From a virus, in the IMG/VR virus record IMGVR_UViG_3300028025_004576, positions 1 to 27,535 of that record: 27,535 nucleotides of DNA; one strand, written 5' to 3'. Both the position numbers and the translations under genes were made by a program. Positions 1 through 8,112 of the stretch are shown one piece after another (position 1 is the stretch's first letter; every line of letters starts with the position of its first letter). The notes beneath the pieces are model-generated. The model did not search any database and was not told where the DNA came from. It saw only the letters and a program-made list of their open reading frames with translations.

Positions 1-1
1 G

Positions 2-154
2 GTGATGATTCGCCCGCGCCCGGAAGTGGCAATGTACCAAAACGCGTGGGACCGCATGAAAAAAATTATTGGCGAATTCGGGTTGACCCCATCGTCACGC
101 GCCAAATTGGGCAAAAAAGAAGAAATTCAAGATGTTGACGATTTATTCGCATGA
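2..154 (+). CDS. terS: Terminase small subunit, C-terminal end (partial)
   Basis: This is the last 50 codons of a gene whose start lies off the left edge. The reading frame is open from base 2 to the TGA at 152-154. It contains EFGLTPSSRAKL, which matches the C-terminal end typical of P27-family phage small terminases. TerS binds the packaging site on concatemeric DNA and hands it to the large subunit. The stop overlaps the terL start in an ATGA, as expected for translationally coupled packaging subunits. P27 proteins are usually about 130-170 residues long, so roughly 80-120 codons are missing. The HNH gene at the far right end of the window normally lies just upstream of terS, which suggests that the two ends are neighbours in the genome. 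Confidence 0.85.
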   Translation: MMIRPRPEVAMYQNAWDRMKKIIGEFGLTPSSRAKLGKKEEIQDVDDLFA

Positions 155-1698
155 AATACCAATACGATCCCACCAAAGCCGAACGCGTCATTCGTTTCAT
201 TGAAACGCAATGTACACACGTCAAGGGCGAATTGGCCAAACAACCGTTCATTTTGGAACAATGGCAAAAAGACGACATCATTCGTCCATTGTTCGGAATG
301 GTTGACGCCAAAGGAATTCGGCAATACCGAACGGCGTTTTTGATGTTGCCGCGGAAAAACGGAAAGTCAAATTTGGTGGCGGCCATTGGTTTGTACCTAT
401 TGTTCGGCGAAGGCGAACCCGGCGCCGAGGTTGTGACGGCCGCCGCCGACCGCGGCCAAGCGGCCATCATTCACGAAATTCAAAAGCAAATGATTTTGAA
501 TTCGCCCGAAATGTCGAAGCGTTGCAACGTCTACCGCAATTCCATCGTTTTGAAACGTGACGCGTCGTTCATCCAGGCGATTTCAGCGGACGCCGACACG
601 AAACACGGATTCAACTGTTCGGCAATTTTGTTCGACGAATTACATTCACAACCAAACCGTGAATTGTGGGACGTTTTGAACACGTCCATCGGCGCCAGGC
701 GTCAACCGTTGGTGTTGGCCATCACCACGGCCGGACATGACAAACAATCCATTTGCTATGAGGTGTACGATTACGCGTTGAAAGTCCGCGACGGTGTGAT
801 TGAAGATGAAACGTTTTTGTCGATTATTTACGAAGCGCCAACCGACGCCGACATTTTTGATCCAAAGACGTGGGCGGCGGCAAATCCCGGATTGGGCGTC
901 ACCATCAAAACGGACTACATGACGCAACAAGCCGCAAAGGCCAAAGCGTTGACGACGTATGAAAACACGTTCCGCCGTTTGCATTTGAACCAATGGACGT
1001 CGTCGGAACAAAAATGGTTGTCGGACGACGATTGGATGTCGGGCGTTGATGCGTTGCCCGATTTGGCCGGGCGCGAATGTTTCGCCGGCCTGGATTTGGC
1101 CGCTACCGAGGACATCACGGCATTGGTATTGTTGTTCCCGATGCCCGACGATTCGTTTGTTGTGTTGCCGTTTTTTTGGGTCACGGATTCCGCCGTGGAA
1201 AAACGCCGCGGTCGAACCGGCGCCGATTATTCGGCGTTTGTGAAAAATGGAAATTTGAGGGCAACGAAAGGAAATTCAACCGATTACCGCGTTTTATTCA
1301 ACGACATATTGAAGTTAGCCGACCAACACAAAATCAAACAAATCGCGTTTGACCGTTGGAATTCGTCAACAATCATTCCTGACCTGGTTGATGCCGGATT
1401 GGAGTGTTTGCCGTTCGGCCAGGGTTTCGCGTCCATGTCCGCGCCAATTAAAAATTTGGAAATCGTTGTTCGGTCCGGAAAATTGAACCACGCCGGACAT
1501 CCGGTGTTGCGTTGGATGGCGTCGAATGTCCAGGCCAAACGTGACCCGTCCGACAACATAAAATTTGACAAATCGAAATCATCCGACAAAATCGACGGAA
1601 TGGTTGGATTGGCGATGGCGATGGGTTCGTACATGATGTCCAGGGAATCACCATCGGGCGAATCCGTGTACAACGAACGCGACATATTCATTTTATAG
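151..1698 (+). CDS. terL: Terminase large subunit
   Basis: This 515-residue ATPase/nuclease motor translocates DNA into the prohead through the portal and cuts concatemers. The N-terminal ATPase has a Walker A at residues 66-73 (LPRKNGKS) and a Walker B at about 159-163 (ILFDE). The C-terminal RNase H-like nuclease shows the expected spaced acids: D315 in GLDLAATED, D401 in the FDRW segment and D482 in DKIDG. Length and motif order fit the Terminase_1/HK97-like family. The start overlaps the terS stop by 4 bp. All key residues are present, so the protein is probably functional. Confidence 0.97.
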   Translation: MKYQYDPTKAERVIRFIETQCTHVKGELAKQPFILEQWQKDDIIRPLFGMVDAKGIRQYRTAFLMLPRKNGKSNLVAAIGLYLLFGEGEPGAEVVTAAADRGQAAIIHEIQKQMILNSPEMSKRCNVYRNSIVLKRDASFIQAISADADTKHGFNCSAILFDELHSQPNRELWDVLNTSIGARRQPLVLAITTAGHDKQSICYEVYDYALKVRDGVIEDETFLSIIYEAPTDADIFDPKTWAAANPGLGVTIKTDYMTQQAAKAKALTTYENTFRRLHLNQWTSSEQKWLSDDDWMSGVDALPDLAGRECFAGLDLAATEDITALVLLFPMPDDSFVVLPFFWVTDSAVEKRRGRTGADYSAFVKNGNLRATKGNSTDYRVLFNDILKLADQHKIKQIAFDRWNSSTIIPDLVDAGLECLPFGQGFASMSAPIKNLEIVVRSGKLNHAGHPVLRWMASNVQAKRDPSDNIKFDKSKSSDKIDGMVGLAMAMGSYMMSRESPSGESVYNERDIFIL

Positions 1699-1708
1699 TC
1701 AACGAGTT

Positions 1709-1939
1709 ATGGCGGTAAACTTAAATAAAACATTCAAACCACAAATGGCAACGGCGTTGTCTTTTTGGGGTGTATTCATCGAATTCATCCGCGAAGGGAA
1801 CAATTACCGCGACGCGTATGAATTGGCCGAAGAATTGCACGAAATCCAATACGAAAGGCGTCGTTTTTCGTCGTACGATTCGTTTAGAACATACATCAAA
1901 AAACATTTCAAAAACAACCTAAAAAGTCGCATAAAATGA
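1709..1939 (+). CDS. Small hypothetical protein
   Basis: This 76-residue protein is not recognised. It is basic at the C-terminus (KKHFKNNLKSRIK) and rich in aromatic and charged residues, with no membrane segment, cysteines or catalytic motif visible. It begins 10 bp after terL and its stop overlaps the next start in an ATGA, so it is part of the packaging operon. Codon use (TTG, CGT, GAATTC-type runs) matches its neighbours. The composition would allow a small helical nucleic-acid-binding protein, but that is a guess. Confidence 0.7.
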   Translation: MAVNLNKTFKPQMATALSFWGVFIEFIREGNNYRDAYELAEELHEIQYERRRFSSYDSFRTYIKKHFKNNLKSRIK

Positions 1940-2238
1940 ACGCCGAAAATACCACAAAAAACCACGAAAAAACGATGCACGACATTGACGCCGTTTTGTC
2001 GGAATTGCGGTCGATTTTGGAATCGAAGAATTTGGCGTACGGCGATTCCCTGCAAAACCCAATTTCAACGTTTCACCGTGGCAACGTTGCCGACGGCATT
2101 TGCGCCAGGATGGACGACAAATTGGGGCGAATCCGACGCGTTGGTTTGTCGGACCACACCGAAGATACGTTGATGGATTTGATGGGCTATGCCGTCCACC
2201 TGGTTGTCGCGGTGCGACGGGCGCAAAAAATACGTTGA
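1936..2238 (+). CDS. Nmad1/DUF1599-like (MazG-like) protein
   Basis: This 100-residue protein has the pattern of the nucleotide-modification-associated domain 1 / DUF1599 family. An ESKNLAYGDS segment is followed by ARMDDKLGRI and then by EDTLMDLMGYAVHL. Such all-alpha, MazG-related domains are associated in phages with nucleotide metabolism or DNA base modification; the reaction here is unknown. The start is taken at 1936 because it forms an ATGA overlap with the previous gene; an internal ATG at 1975 is possible. It is the last gene before the hairpin gap at 2239-2424. Its place between terminase and portal is unusual for a nucleotide-metabolism protein. The family assignment is from memory of the motif pattern. 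Confidence 0.65.
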   Translation: MNAENTTKNHEKTMHDIDAVLSELRSILESKNLAYGDSLQNPISTFHRGNVADGICARMDDKLGRIRRVGLSDHTEDTLMDLMGYAVHLVVAVRRAQKIR

Positions 2239-2240
2239 TG

Positions 2241-2360
2241 TGTTTGTGTGTGTGGTTGATTGTGTGGGTGCGGGTGTTAGGATGGATGGGCCCCCCTATG
2301 GGGGGTCCCATACCTTCCCATCCAAACCCCCCAACACACCCATCACCACCAACCCCACAA
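2241..2360 (+). repeat. GC-rich hairpin element, copy 1
   Basis: This element fills most of the gap between the DUF1599-like gene and the portal. The core contains GGGCCCCCCTATGGGGGG followed by TCCC, giving six C:G pairs closing a three-base loop, a one-base bulge and further GGG:CCC and AT:AT pairing. The left flank (2241-2280) is 37/40 G or T and the right flank (2317-2360) is 42/44 A or C, so transcribed RNA could extend the stem imperfectly to about 120 nt. Bases 2282-2316 recur without mismatch, in reverse complement, at 19479-19513. There is no downstream T-run, so it is not a classical intrinsic terminator. It could be a bidirectional transcription block, an RNA-processing site or a replication/packaging signal; the function is unknown. 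Confidence 0.85.
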
Positions 2361-2424
2361 GGTCGAAACGAAAAAATGAAACTAAATTCCGTTTTGTTCG
2401 CAAAGCAATTCGGAAATTTGTTTC

Positions 2425-3657
2425 ATGGCCGAGCAAAAACAAAATTTCATTCAGCGGTTCAACCCGTTGAATTTGGTTCGTTCGTCAACTGTTTCGTCGT
2501 CGTTGACCCGCCCCGCATCGTGGTTGTACGATTTGATGTTCCGTAGCAAATCCGGCGCATCGGTCACCGAAGATACATCGTTACAATTTTCCGCCGTTTG
2601 GGCATCAATTCGGATTTTGTCTGAAACTTTTGCATCGTTACCGTTGCACGTTTACCAACAAACAACCGAAGGAAAATTCATTGCGCCAAACCATCCCGTT
2701 TCGTTTGTTATCAATTTTCCAAATAATTTTCAAAACGAATTCACGTTTTGGTCGTATTTGGAATCGTGTCGCCAACTGTACGGAAACGCATTTGCACAAA
2801 TCAAACGCAACGAAGCCGGACGTCCAATTGAATTGATCGCCATTCATCCGAAGCGCGTGAAAATCAAAATCGTTGACGGTGAAAAATACTACATCGTCGA
2901 CAACAACGGCGAAGCGGTTGATGATCAACACATGATGCACATCATGGGTTTGACCCTCGATGGTTTGGTTGGAAAATCAACATTGGCGTCCGCGCGTGAA
3001 GCGATTGGAATGGGATTGGCCGCGCAAACATTCGGCGCACAATTTTTCGGAAACGGTGCGAATTTGGGTGGCGTTTTGATTCACCCAGGCACGTTGACCA
3101 AAGACGCCGCCGAACGTTTGAAGCGTTCATGGGATTCGGCGCAAGGCGGATTGGAAAATTCACACGGAACCGCCGTTTTAGAAGAAGGGATGAAATACGA
3201 ACGTATTGGAATTCCGCCAAACGATGCTCAATTCCTGGAATCACGAAAATTTCAAATCGCCGACATTTCACGTTTTTTCCGCGTTCCGTTGTTCATGTTG
3301 AACGAAATGGACAATTCATCGTCCCGCGCGAACATCGAAGAACAAGGCATTTCATTTGTTCGCGACACCGTCCGGCCGATGGTCAAAGCGTATGAATCGG
3401 AAATGAATCGGAAATTGTTTCGTGAGGACGAACGCGGCGAATTTTACGTCCGTTTCAATTTGGATGGTTTACTACGGGGAAACATTCAGTCCAGGTATAG
3501 CGCTTATTCAATCGGCCGCCAATGGGGTTGGTTGTCCGCGAATGACGTTCGCGACATGGAAAATTTGAACCCAATTGAAGGCGGTGACATTTACGTCACG
3601 CCGTTGAACATGGCCAATGTCGCCACGGACAATACAACCGAAAATCTTTACGAATAA
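2425..3657 (+). CDS. Portal protein, HK97 family
   Basis: This 410-residue protein would form the dodecameric ring at the unique capsid vertex through which DNA passes. It has the usual HK97-portal features: an N-terminal segment with FSAVWASIRILSET, a central QLYGNAFAQI region, a region around residues 165-200 containing HIMGLTLDG and GKSTL, and a C-terminal FRVPLFML / DNSSSRANIEEQ region ending in ESEMNRKLF. The length is normal for the family. ATG 2425 is the first start in frame and follows the GC-rich hairpin gap. The stop overlaps the next start (AATAATGC), so the protease gene is translationally coupled. Confidence 0.95.
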   Translation: MAEQKQNFIQRFNPLNLVRSSTVSSSLTRPASWLYDLMFRSKSGASVTEDTSLQFSAVWASIRILSETFASLPLHVYQQTTEGKFIAPNHPVSFVINFPNNFQNEFTFWSYLESCRQLYGNAFAQIKRNEAGRPIELIAIHPKRVKIKIVDGEKYYIVDNNGEAVDDQHMMHIMGLTLDGLVGKSTLASAREAIGMGLAAQTFGAQFFGNGANLGGVLIHPGTLTKDAAERLKRSWDSAQGGLENSHGTAVLEEGMKYERIGIPPNDAQFLESRKFQIADISRFFRVPLFMLNEMDNSSSRANIEEQGISFVRDTVRPMVKAYESEMNRKLFREDERGEFYVRFNLDGLLRGNIQSRYSAYSIGRQWGWLSANDVRDMENLNPIEGGDIYVTPLNMANVATDNTTENLYE

Positions 3658-4862
3658 TGCCATACAACGATTACCCACAATCGGCATCGGACAACGCACA
3701 ACGCGCATTGGATTTCAAAGCCGAACGCGACATTGATTGCGGAACCGTTGTCGGTTGGACACGCGCCAACCAATTGGCCAGCCGTGAAGCGATTTCCGAC
3801 GAAATCGTTGTTCGCACATTTTCTTTTTTGGTCCGTGCCAAAGTTTACGACACCGGCGAATTTGAAGATTCCGAAGGGAATGTCGTTTGCGGTTCCGTGA
3901 TGTATGCCGCGTGGGGCGGTGACCCAATGATGGAATGGACCGAAGAAGTGATGGAGGGTTGGAACGCCGAAGAAGAATCAAAATTGACCCGCGCCGCCGC
4001 CGGTGAATTGTTCGTCGGTGATTTTGTTCGTTGGAACACGTCCACGGGTTTTGCTTACGGTCGCATCGTTCAAGTCGAATCAAATGGTGATTTGACAGCC
4101 ACGTCGGGGTTCTCGATGACCGGCACCAATGACGATCCCGTCGCATTGGTGCAAATTTACGATTTCGACGCCGACGCCAACGAATACGTTGAACGTCGCC
4201 CGGAATTGAATGTTGTTCACCGTTTTTCTACGTTGACAAAACACGACGAAGAACAACGCGGTTCCGCCGCAATCGTTGAACGTCGGGCGGTTTCCGATAT
4301 TGGAATCAGCAACGAAGCCACACGAACGGTCCGCGGTTACGCCGCCGTTTTCAATTCCGAATCCGAAGATTTGGGCGGGTTCATCGAATTGATCAAACCC
4401 GGCGCGTTTGACGACGTGATGAACGACGACGTCCGTGCGCTATTCAACCACGACCCGAACTATTTGTTGGGCCGCACAAAATCGGGAACATTGAAATTGT
4501 TCGTTGATGCCCGTGGTTTGGGTTACGAATACGATTCACCGGAAACCACATACGCAAACGATTTGTTGGAATTGATGCGCCGCGGCGACGTCACACAATC
4601 GTCGTTTGGTTTTACGGTAAAAAAGGACAATTGGATTCAGCGCGGAAACGTGATGTTCCGATTCATCGAAAAGGTAGGTCGCCTTTATGACGTTAGTCCC
4701 GTGACCTACCCAGCATACCCCGCCACGACCGCCGGAATCGCCAATCGGAATTCAATTCCAAATGACGATTTGCAGCGGGAACCCGTCGAGCAAAGCGCCG
4801 ATGGAAACACCGAAACGCCAATTCAAGCGTTCCGGATTCGTTTAATCAAAACACAAATTTGA
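3657..4862 (+). CDS. Prohead protease with extra N-terminal domains
   Basis: This 401-residue protein is about twice the length of a normal HK97 prohead protease. The C-terminal part (about 205-365) is the protease (U35/S78 type). It has RGYAAVFN, then H265 in ALFNHDP and S315/S316 in DVTQSSFGF as the expected His and Ser, and a VSPVTYPAYP end. The N-terminal part has two added segments. Residues 1-100 contain YPQSASDNAQRAL, CGT, GWTRANQLASREAIS and an AAWGGD motif. Residues 115-195 (GDFVRWNTSTGFAYGRI through TGTNDDPVALVQIY to HRFSTLTK) look like an SH3-like barrel module seen in some phage head proteins. The protease would process capsid delta domains and scaffold during maturation. The N-terminal part may bind portal or capsid or act in cis as scaffold (inference). 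Confidence 0.9.
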   Translation: MPYNDYPQSASDNAQRALDFKAERDIDCGTVVGWTRANQLASREAISDEIVVRTFSFLVRAKVYDTGEFEDSEGNVVCGSVMYAAWGGDPMMEWTEEVMEGWNAEEESKLTRAAAGELFVGDFVRWNTSTGFAYGRIVQVESNGDLTATSGFSMTGTNDDPVALVQIYDFDADANEYVERRPELNVVHRFSTLTKHDEEQRGSAAIVERRAVSDIGISNEATRTVRGYAAVFNSESEDLGGFIELIKPGAFDDVMNDDVRALFNHDPNYLLGRTKSGTLKLFVDARGLGYEYDSPETTYANDLLELMRRGDVTQSSFGFTVKKDNWIQRGNVMFRFIEKVGRLYDVSPVTYPAYPATTAGIANRNSIPNDDLQREPVEQSADGNTETPIQAFRIRLIKTQI

Positions 4863-4868
4863 ACTAAC

Positions 4869-6071
4869 ATGAATAGTGTTCAATTGCGCGAAAAGCGCGC
4901 CGCTCTTATCGAGCAAATGAATGGTTTGGTCGCAGCCGCCCAAGCCGAAGGACGTTCATTGAACGCCGAAGAAGGATCGAAATTCGATGCAATGGAAAAT
5001 GACGCCAACGAATTGAAGGCGAATTTTGAGCGTGTCGAACGCTCCGAATCCATGCGTAAAGAATTGGCCGCCAAGCGCGAAGAATCCATCGAAGAACGCG
5101 CCGCAACGGCCAAGCCGGAGCAACGCGCCGTATTCGCTAAATTCCTTCGCCACGGCATCAATGCTTTGAACGCCGAAGAACGCGCCGAAATGCGTGGCAC
5201 GTCCACACAAGTCGCCGGCACGGATTCTTTGGGTGGATTTTTGGTTCCCGAAGATTTCAGCAACGCACTTGACGTCGCCATGAAATTCTCCGGACCCGTT
5301 GAACAATTGGCCCAGGTATTGAACACCACAAGCGGTGCGCCTTTACCTTACCCAACCGTCGACGATACATCCGTAATTGGCGCCATTTTGGCCGAAGCCA
5401 GCGCGGACACAGTTTCCGACATGACGTTTGCAGCGTTGAATTTGGGCGCGTACACTTACACGTCCAAAATCGTTAAAGTTTCACGCCAATTGTTGCAAGA
5501 CAACGCGTTTGACCTTGAAGCGTTTTTGGTTGACGCATTGGGCCAGCGCATCGCGCGCGGAACCAACGCCGATTTCACCACGGGCAACGGTTCATCCAAG
5601 CCAACGGGTGTTGTTAACGGTTCGTCTTTGGGCAAAACTGCCGCCAGCGCCACCGCGATTACGGCAGCCGAATTGTTGGATTTGTTGTACTCCGTTGACC
5701 CAGCGTACCGCAATTCAGCCAATGCCGCGTTCATGATGAAGGATTCAACCCTTTCAGCCGTTCGCAAATTAGGTATTGGTTCCGCCAATGATTTCCCGGT
5801 ATTTATGCCAGGTATCGGCGTAGGTCAACCCGACACCTTGTTCGGGAAGCCCGTGTATGTGAACAACGACATGGCCGCCATTGCAACAACCAACAAATCC
5901 GTTTTGTTCGGTGATTTCAGCAAATACGTTGTTCGTGTTGCCGGTCCGTTGCAATTCCTACGCCAAGACGAATTGTACGCGGCATCTTTGGTTGTTGGAT
6001 TCACCGCGTTCAAGCGCGTTGACGCCGGATTGTTGCAGTCCGCTGCAATCAAGCACCTTGTTCAAGCGTAA
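4869..6071 (+). CDS. Major capsid protein, HK97 fold
   Basis: This 400-residue protein builds the icosahedral shell. The N-terminal 75-100 residues are charged and predicted coiled coil (REKRAALIEQMN, EERAATAKPEQ), as in the HK97 delta domain that acts as built-in scaffold. The mature fold begins around GTDSLGGFLVPEDF (about 117-130), and the C-terminus has the DELYAASLVVGFTAFKRVD pattern typical of the family. No separate scaffold gene is seen between protease and capsid, which fits a delta-domain design. The exact cleavage site cannot be read from sequence alone. It overlaps the next gene by one base (TAATG). Confidence 0.96.
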   Translation: MNSVQLREKRAALIEQMNGLVAAAQAEGRSLNAEEGSKFDAMENDANELKANFERVERSESMRKELAAKREESIEERAATAKPEQRAVFAKFLRHGINALNAEERAEMRGTSTQVAGTDSLGGFLVPEDFSNALDVAMKFSGPVEQLAQVLNTTSGAPLPYPTVDDTSVIGAILAEASADTVSDMTFAALNLGAYTYTSKIVKVSRQLLQDNAFDLEAFLVDALGQRIARGTNADFTTGNGSSKPTGVVNGSSLGKTAASATAITAAELLDLLYSVDPAYRNSANAAFMMKDSTLSAVRKLGIGSANDFPVFMPGIGVGQPDTLFGKPVYVNNDMAAIATTNKSVLFGDFSKYVVRVAGPLQFLRQDELYAASLVVGFTAFKRVDAGLLQSAAIKHLVQA

Positions 6072-6256
6072 TGATTGATGTCGAATTTTTGCAAACCATC
6101 GTGGGTGATGGGTTCGCGTATCGCTCCGGCGATACGGGATCCATCCCCACGGGGATTGCTGAAGAATGGTTGGCATTGGGATATTGCCAGGCCATTGGTG
6201 TGAAGCAAGTCGAGAAAAAGGAACGCGCAACATATACGAAGCGCGAAAAACGATAG
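6071..6256 (+). CDS. Small head-region protein
   Basis: This 61-residue protein of unknown function is coupled to the capsid gene by a TAATG overlap. The pattern VEFLQTIVGDGFAYRSGDTGSIPTG followed by a helix (IAEEWLALGYCQAIG) and a basic tail resembles short phage proteins placed after capsid genes, in which a small beta unit with a 'Y..GD...P' turn is followed by 'A..L...G.A'. The gene at 8113-8250 has the same general plan. A decoration or assembly role is possible but unproven. Codon use is like the neighbours. Confidence 0.75.
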   Translation: MIDVEFLQTIVGDGFAYRSGDTGSIPTGIAEEWLALGYCQAIGVKQVEKKERATYTKREKR

Positions 6257-6259
6257 TCA

Positions 6260-6829
6260 ATGTCAATCAAAATAATCACCCCCGCAGCCAGCGAACCGCT
6301 ATCGTTGTCCGACGTGAAAACGTTTTTGCGCGTTGATTCCAACGCCGAAGACGCATTGATCACGGCGATGATTGTGGCGTCGCGGCAATTGTGCGAACAA
6401 TATATGCGGCGGATTTTGATTACTACGACTATTGAAGAATTTTTCGATTATTTTCCGCCCTACAAATTCGGTCAATCGGACATCATATATATGTCCGTTG
6501 GACCCGTTCAATCCATCACGTCCGTGAAGTATTTGGATGGCGTTGGCGCGGAAATAACGGTCAACAACTCCAAATACCGAACGGACATCATTTCAGAACC
6601 CGCGCGCATCATTTCAACGGATGGTTGGTTCGATACCGAAGATACCATCAACGTTGTGACGATTCGTTATGTCGTTGGCTATTCGTCCGCATCGGATGTC
6701 CCCGGACCCGTGAAACAAGCGATGTTGTTGATCATTGCCGATATGTACGAAAAACGTCAAGATTCCATAAAACAATTGCCAACGGCATCGGAGTATTTGA
6801 TGAAGCCGTACCGAATTTTCACGTTCTAA
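6260..6829 (+). CDS. Head-tail connector (gp6 / phiE125 gp8-like)
   Basis: This 189-residue connector would form the adaptor ring below the portal. The N-terminus (LSLSDVKTFLRVDSNAEDAL) followed by IVASRQLCEQYMRR is the hallmark of the phage gp6-like/phiE125 gp8 connector family. A beta-rich middle carries a 'VGPVQSITSVKYLD' segment, and the C-terminus has VPGPVKQAMLLIIADMYEKR. The position between capsid and head-closure protein is the expected one. The length is normal. Confidence 0.9.
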   Translation: MSIKIITPAASEPLSLSDVKTFLRVDSNAEDALITAMIVASRQLCEQYMRRILITTTIEEFFDYFPPYKFGQSDIIYMSVGPVQSITSVKYLDGVGAEITVNNSKYRTDIISEPARIISTDGWFDTEDTINVVTIRYVVGYSSASDVPGPVKQAMLLIIADMYEKRQDSIKQLPTASEYLMKPYRIFTF

Positions 6830-6832
6830 TCA

Positions 6833-7156
6833 ATGGACATCAAAGACATTGGTCAATTGGACCGCCGAATCACGTTACGAACGCCCGTCGAAACCACGGA
6901 CGCGTTCGGACAATTAGTGCGAACCTATGCCGACAACGGCCAGGTGTGGGCGGCGGTTCAATTTGATTCCAATGACGAAGGTGAAGTTTCCGACCGTTTG
7001 ACGGCGGTGAAAAACGCTTCATTTGTGATTCGTTACAATACGAATTTCAATGAAAAATGCCAAATACTTTGGGATGGCCAAACGTTTGAAATTGAAAACG
7101 TTTTGCCCGTCGAACGCAAACGTTGGATGATGATCAAAACGCGTTTGATTTTTTAA
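6833..7156 (+). CDS. Head-tail joining / head closure protein
   Basis: This 107-residue protein is of the phage head-tail joining type (SPP1 gp16-like). Diagnostic features are LDRRITLRTPVETTDAFGQLVRTYADN, then VWAAV, and later SFVIRYNTN and ILWDGQTFEIENVLP. It forms the ring that plugs the portal exit and receives the tail. It follows the connector by 3 bp and its TAA overlaps the next ATG (TAATG). The length is typical. Confidence 0.9.
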   Translation: MDIKDIGQLDRRITLRTPVETTDAFGQLVRTYADNGQVWAAVQFDSNDEGEVSDRLTAVKNASFVIRYNTNFNEKCQILWDGQTFEIENVLPVERKRWMMIKTRLIF

Positions 7157-7719
7157 TGAACGCCAGGACCCACACCCGTACAAAAGCCAAATTGCCGAAA
7201 GGATTCAGTTTGGAGGTTACCGGCGTGGCCGAAACAATGGCGGCGATGAAAGGGTTTGACGAAACTTTGCGTTTGAAGGTTATGAAAACCGCCGGACGCC
7301 GTGCGGCCGCCCCGATGGTTCAATCTTATCGTGACGAAATTAGCAACTTTTCGGGTGATAAATTCATCGTGTATCGTAACGGTTCAATTTACGCCGAGGT
7401 TCGCCCAGGACAATTGCGCGATTCAATTGCGCCGATGTTTTTCCGTTCAAAAAAACGCGATATGATCATCACCGTAATTGGACCCCGTGTGAAGGGAGCA
7501 TTTCGCGACCCGAACAAGGGTGGTTGGTTCGCGCATTTCATCAATTACGGCTATTTGTCCGATGGCAAATATATTGGTAAAAATTTGGGATTTGCAGAAC
7601 GCGCCCAACAAAAAGCCGCATCGTCGGTGAACTCCGAATTCAAATTGGTGTTTTTCCAGGAAGCGCAAAAATATATCAACCGTTTGGTGAAACGCCAAGC
7701 AAAAGGCAGCGCAAAATGA
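7156..7719 (+). CDS. HK97 gp10-like neck/tail protein
   Basis: This 187-residue protein resembles the HK97 gp10 family at the head-tail interface. SLEVTGVAETMAAMKGFDETLRL is followed by an alpha-helical KTAGRRAAAPMVQSYRDEI and a C-terminal stretch with GGWFAHFINYGYL and FAERAQQKAASSV. I chose the start at 7156 because it forms a TAATG with the preceding stop; an upstream in-frame ATG at 7123 would overlap the previous gene by 34 bp. The C-terminus is basic. It overlaps the next gene by 4 bp. Confidence 0.85.
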   Translation: MNARTHTRTKAKLPKGFSLEVTGVAETMAAMKGFDETLRLKVMKTAGRRAAAPMVQSYRDEISNFSGDKFIVYRNGSIYAEVRPGQLRDSIAPMFFRSKKRDMIITVIGPRVKGAFRDPNKGGWFAHFINYGYLSDGKYIGKNLGFAERAQQKAASSVNSEFKLVFFQEAQKYINRLVKRQAKGSAK

Positions 7720-8108
7720 TAGGTAAGGTCGTAAAATATAAATTTGACAACAACGCCACGTTGAACGGATTGTTCGCCGGGCGGGTTTACCCATTCATTG
7801 CCGCGCAAGGTGTTTTGACGGCGCCCTATGCGGTGTACGAAATCATTCGTACCAACCCGGCGGGTTCAAAAGACAACGATTCCGAAATCGACGAAACGTT
7901 GGTTCGGATCACGGTTGTTTCAACAAAATACAGCGATATTCAAACCGCTGTTGAAGGTGTCCGGGCTACCTTTCCAAGAACGTCCGGCCCCGTGGCGGGT
8001 GTACAATATCAATCATGTTCGTTCGACGATTTTCGCGATATTTATTCCGATAAGGACGAATTTTTCGGCGGGCAGATTGATCTAACGTTTCGAATTCCTA
8101 AATCTTGA
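7716..8108 (+). CDS. Tail completion / terminator protein (DUF3168-like)
   Basis: This 130-residue protein caps the head-proximal end of the tail tube. FAGRVYPFIAAQGVLTAPYAVYEIIRTNPAGSKD gives the DUF3168 start, in which a 'G.....PYAVY' strand follows a 'V.P' turn. It is followed by RITVVSTKYSDIQTAVEGVRATF and ends in FFGGQIDLTFRI, all typical of tail completion proteins. The position just before the tube protein supports this. The ATGA overlap couples it to the gene before. Confidence 0.87.
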   Translation: MIGKVVKYKFDNNATLNGLFAGRVYPFIAAQGVLTAPYAVYEIIRTNPAGSKDNDSEIDETLVRITVVSTKYSDIQTAVEGVRATFPRTSGPVAGVQYQSCSFDDFRDIYSDKDEFFGGQIDLTFRIPKS

Positions 8109-8112
8109 AACT

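Noticed and set aside
2241-2360. Classical intrinsic terminator at hairpin copy 1
   Set aside because: There is no T-run after the stem on either strand; termination by another mechanism remains possible.
2376-2546. 56-codon frame starting at ATG 2376 and overlapping the portal start
   Set aside because: Most of it lies inside the portal gene in another frame and it resembles no known protein; it is treated as chance.
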